Below are positions 63,142 through 64,000 of a stretch of DNA of 64,000 bases, piece by piece. The position numbers and the translations under genes are program-made. The DNA lies in contig NZ_CP029552.1 in NCBI RefSeq assembly GCF_003173775.1, forward strand, positions 3,138,001 through 3,202,000, given 5' to 3'. Positions within the stretch are counted from its first letter, which is position 1. Every line of letters begins with the position of its first letter. The notes under the pieces were generated by a model. The model was not told the DNA's origin. It saw only the letters and a list, made by a program, of their open reading frames with translations, and made no database searches. The stretch comes from Methylobacterium sp. 17Sr1-1. GTDB lineage: Bacteria > Pseudomonadota > Alphaproteobacteria > Rhizobiales > Beijerinckiaceae.

Positions 63142-63954
63142 TCAGCGCTCCAGGCCGCGGTGCCAGCGCAGCAGGTGGTCGTTGAGGCGCGACATCGCGC
63201 CGTCGATGACGAGGCCGAGGATGCCGATCGTCAGCATGCCGCCGATGATCTTGTCCGACCACATGTACTCGCGCGCCTCGAGGATCCGGTAGCCGAGCCC
63301 GTCCGACACCGCGATCATCTCGGCGACGATCACCACGATGAAGGCGGTGCCGATGCCGATGCGCATGCCGGCGAGCACGAACGGGCTCGCCGCCGGCAGG
63401 ATCACCCGCCGGAACATGGTCCAGGAATTCGCACCTAAGTTGCGTGCGGCGCGGATATAGATCGAATCGACCTGCCGCACCCCCGCCACCGTGTTGACGA
63501 GGACCGGGAAGAAGGTGCCGAGCGCGATCAGGAACAGGGCCGGCGGGTTGCCGAGCCCGAACCACACGATGGCGAGCGGGATGTAGGCGATCGGCGGGAT
63601 CGGCCGCAGGATCTGCAGCAGCGGATTGACGAGGCCGTAGAGCCGATCGCTCGTACCCATCAGCAGGCCGACCGGGAGCGCCAAGCCGACGCCGATGGCG
63701 AAGCCGGCGATCACCCGGCCGAGGCTCGCCACCGCGTCGTGCGGCAGCTCGCCCGAGACCAGCCAGGCGGCGTAGCTCTGGCTCGCCGGATCGTAGGGCA
63801 GGGCCGGGATCAGGCTGGCGAACCAGCGCGAGGCCACGGCGCTCGGCGGCGGCAGCACCACGGCGGAGAACAGGCCGGCCCGGCTTGCGAGCTCCCACAG
63901 AATCAGGAGCCCGACCGGCAGCAGCGCGCCGCGGAAGGCGGAAAGGCGGGTCAC
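63142..63954 (-). CDS. NitT/TauT-type ABC transporter permease
   Basis: 270 residues with six hydrophobic segments. LPVGLLMGTSDRLYGLVNPLLQILRPIPPIAYIPLAIVWFGLGN is the characteristic region of the TauC/SsuC family, and EMIAVSDGLGYRILEAREYM follows the EAA loop. It forms the inner-membrane channel with the ATPase encoded next. The gene runs leftward from a substrate-binding protein gene at the window edge. Confidence 0.93.
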   Translation of the reverse strand: MTRLSAFRGALLPVGLLILWELASRAGLFSAVVLPPPSAVASRWFASLIPALPYDPASQSYAAWLVSGELPHDAVASLGRVIAGFAIGVGLALPVGLLMGTSDRLYGLVNPLLQILRPIPPIAYIPLAIVWFGLGNPPALFLIALGTFFPVLVNTVAGVRQVDSIYIRAARNLGANSWTMFRRVILPAASPFVLAGMRIGIGTAFIVVIVAEMIAVSDGLGYRILEAREYMWSDKIIGGMLTIGILGLVIDGAMSRLNDHLLRWHRGLER

Positions 63955-63963
63955 GACGGGAAC

Positions 63964-64000
63964 TCAGTTCGTCTTCGTGGTCGATTTGGCGCCGAGCTCG
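63964..64000 (-). CDS. C-terminal end of a gene upstream of the permease (partial)
   Basis: The leftward frame entering from the right edge ends ELGAKSTTKTN and stops 10 bases before the permease start. By operon context it is most likely the periplasmic substrate-binding protein of this importer. Too short for any motif. Confidence 0.45.
   Translation of the reverse strand, partial: ELGAKSTTKTN

Overview
The window is very GC-rich DNA with alphaproteobacterial gene content. Gene families and order (ppx-rlmE, fused LivH-LivM, hyuAB with a 6-hydroxynicotinate-reductase-like gene, IalB-family and DUF1185 proteins, TonB receptor-DUF3649-PepSY-DUF3325) fit a Methylobacterium-like member of the Hyphomicrobiales. 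That assignment is inference from gene content. I see no rRNA, tRNA, CRISPR array, integrase or complete transposase.

Layout. 1-5.9 kb: the end of an MFS transporter, then three genes joined by ATGA overlaps: a DUF559 (PD-(D/E)xK-type) nuclease, a winged-helix protein with a lysine-rich linker, and a 1124-residue protein joining an AAA/STAND-like NTPase to a HerA/FtsK-like DNA translocase. This is the best candidate here for an undescribed (probably defensive) system. 5.9-7.7 kb: a PAS-HTH regulator and two small proteins. 7.7-12.4 kb: a liv-type ABC importer. 12.6-19.9 kb: hyuA-hyuB-(6-hydroxynicotinate reductase-like)-marR-UPF0280-DUF1185, mostly coupled by overlaps, probably a catabolic route for an N-heterocycle or cyclic amide fed by the importer. 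Two copies of a ~170 bp palindromic repeat bracket this operon. 20-23.6 kb: diguanylate cyclase, AEC transporter, IalB-family protein. 23.6-29.7 kb: a ~2000-residue YadA-like trimeric autotransporter with near-identical internal repeats. 30-33 kb: small proteins and poxB. 33.6-38.1 kb: iron-uptake operon. 38.4-45.7 kb: mostly leftward housekeeping genes (IMPase, DapA-like lyase, NudC, HIT, UspA, MFS, ChaC) plus a SCO-like gene. 45.8-58.2 kb: DUF2125, M24 aminopeptidase, SnoaL-like protein, serine hydrolase, NupC, a pseudo-caspase and RecQ. 58.2-59.9 kb: a gene-poor, lower-GC stretch. 59.9-64 kb: rlmE, ppx and a NitT/TauT-type ABC importer running off the right edge.

Sequence quality dominates interpretation. 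Genes at 1-12 kb, 12.7-22.8 kb, poxB and 59.9-64 kb read cleanly. From livF onward, and densely between 33.6 and 57 kb, nearly every recognisable gene needs single-base (occasionally two-base) insertions to restore its frame. Almost all net shifts correspond to missing bases, mostly in G/C runs; the PepSY gene alone needs about eight. This looks like unpolished-read error rather than mass pseudogenisation, so I give the repaired extents of these genes as CDS and describe the breaks.
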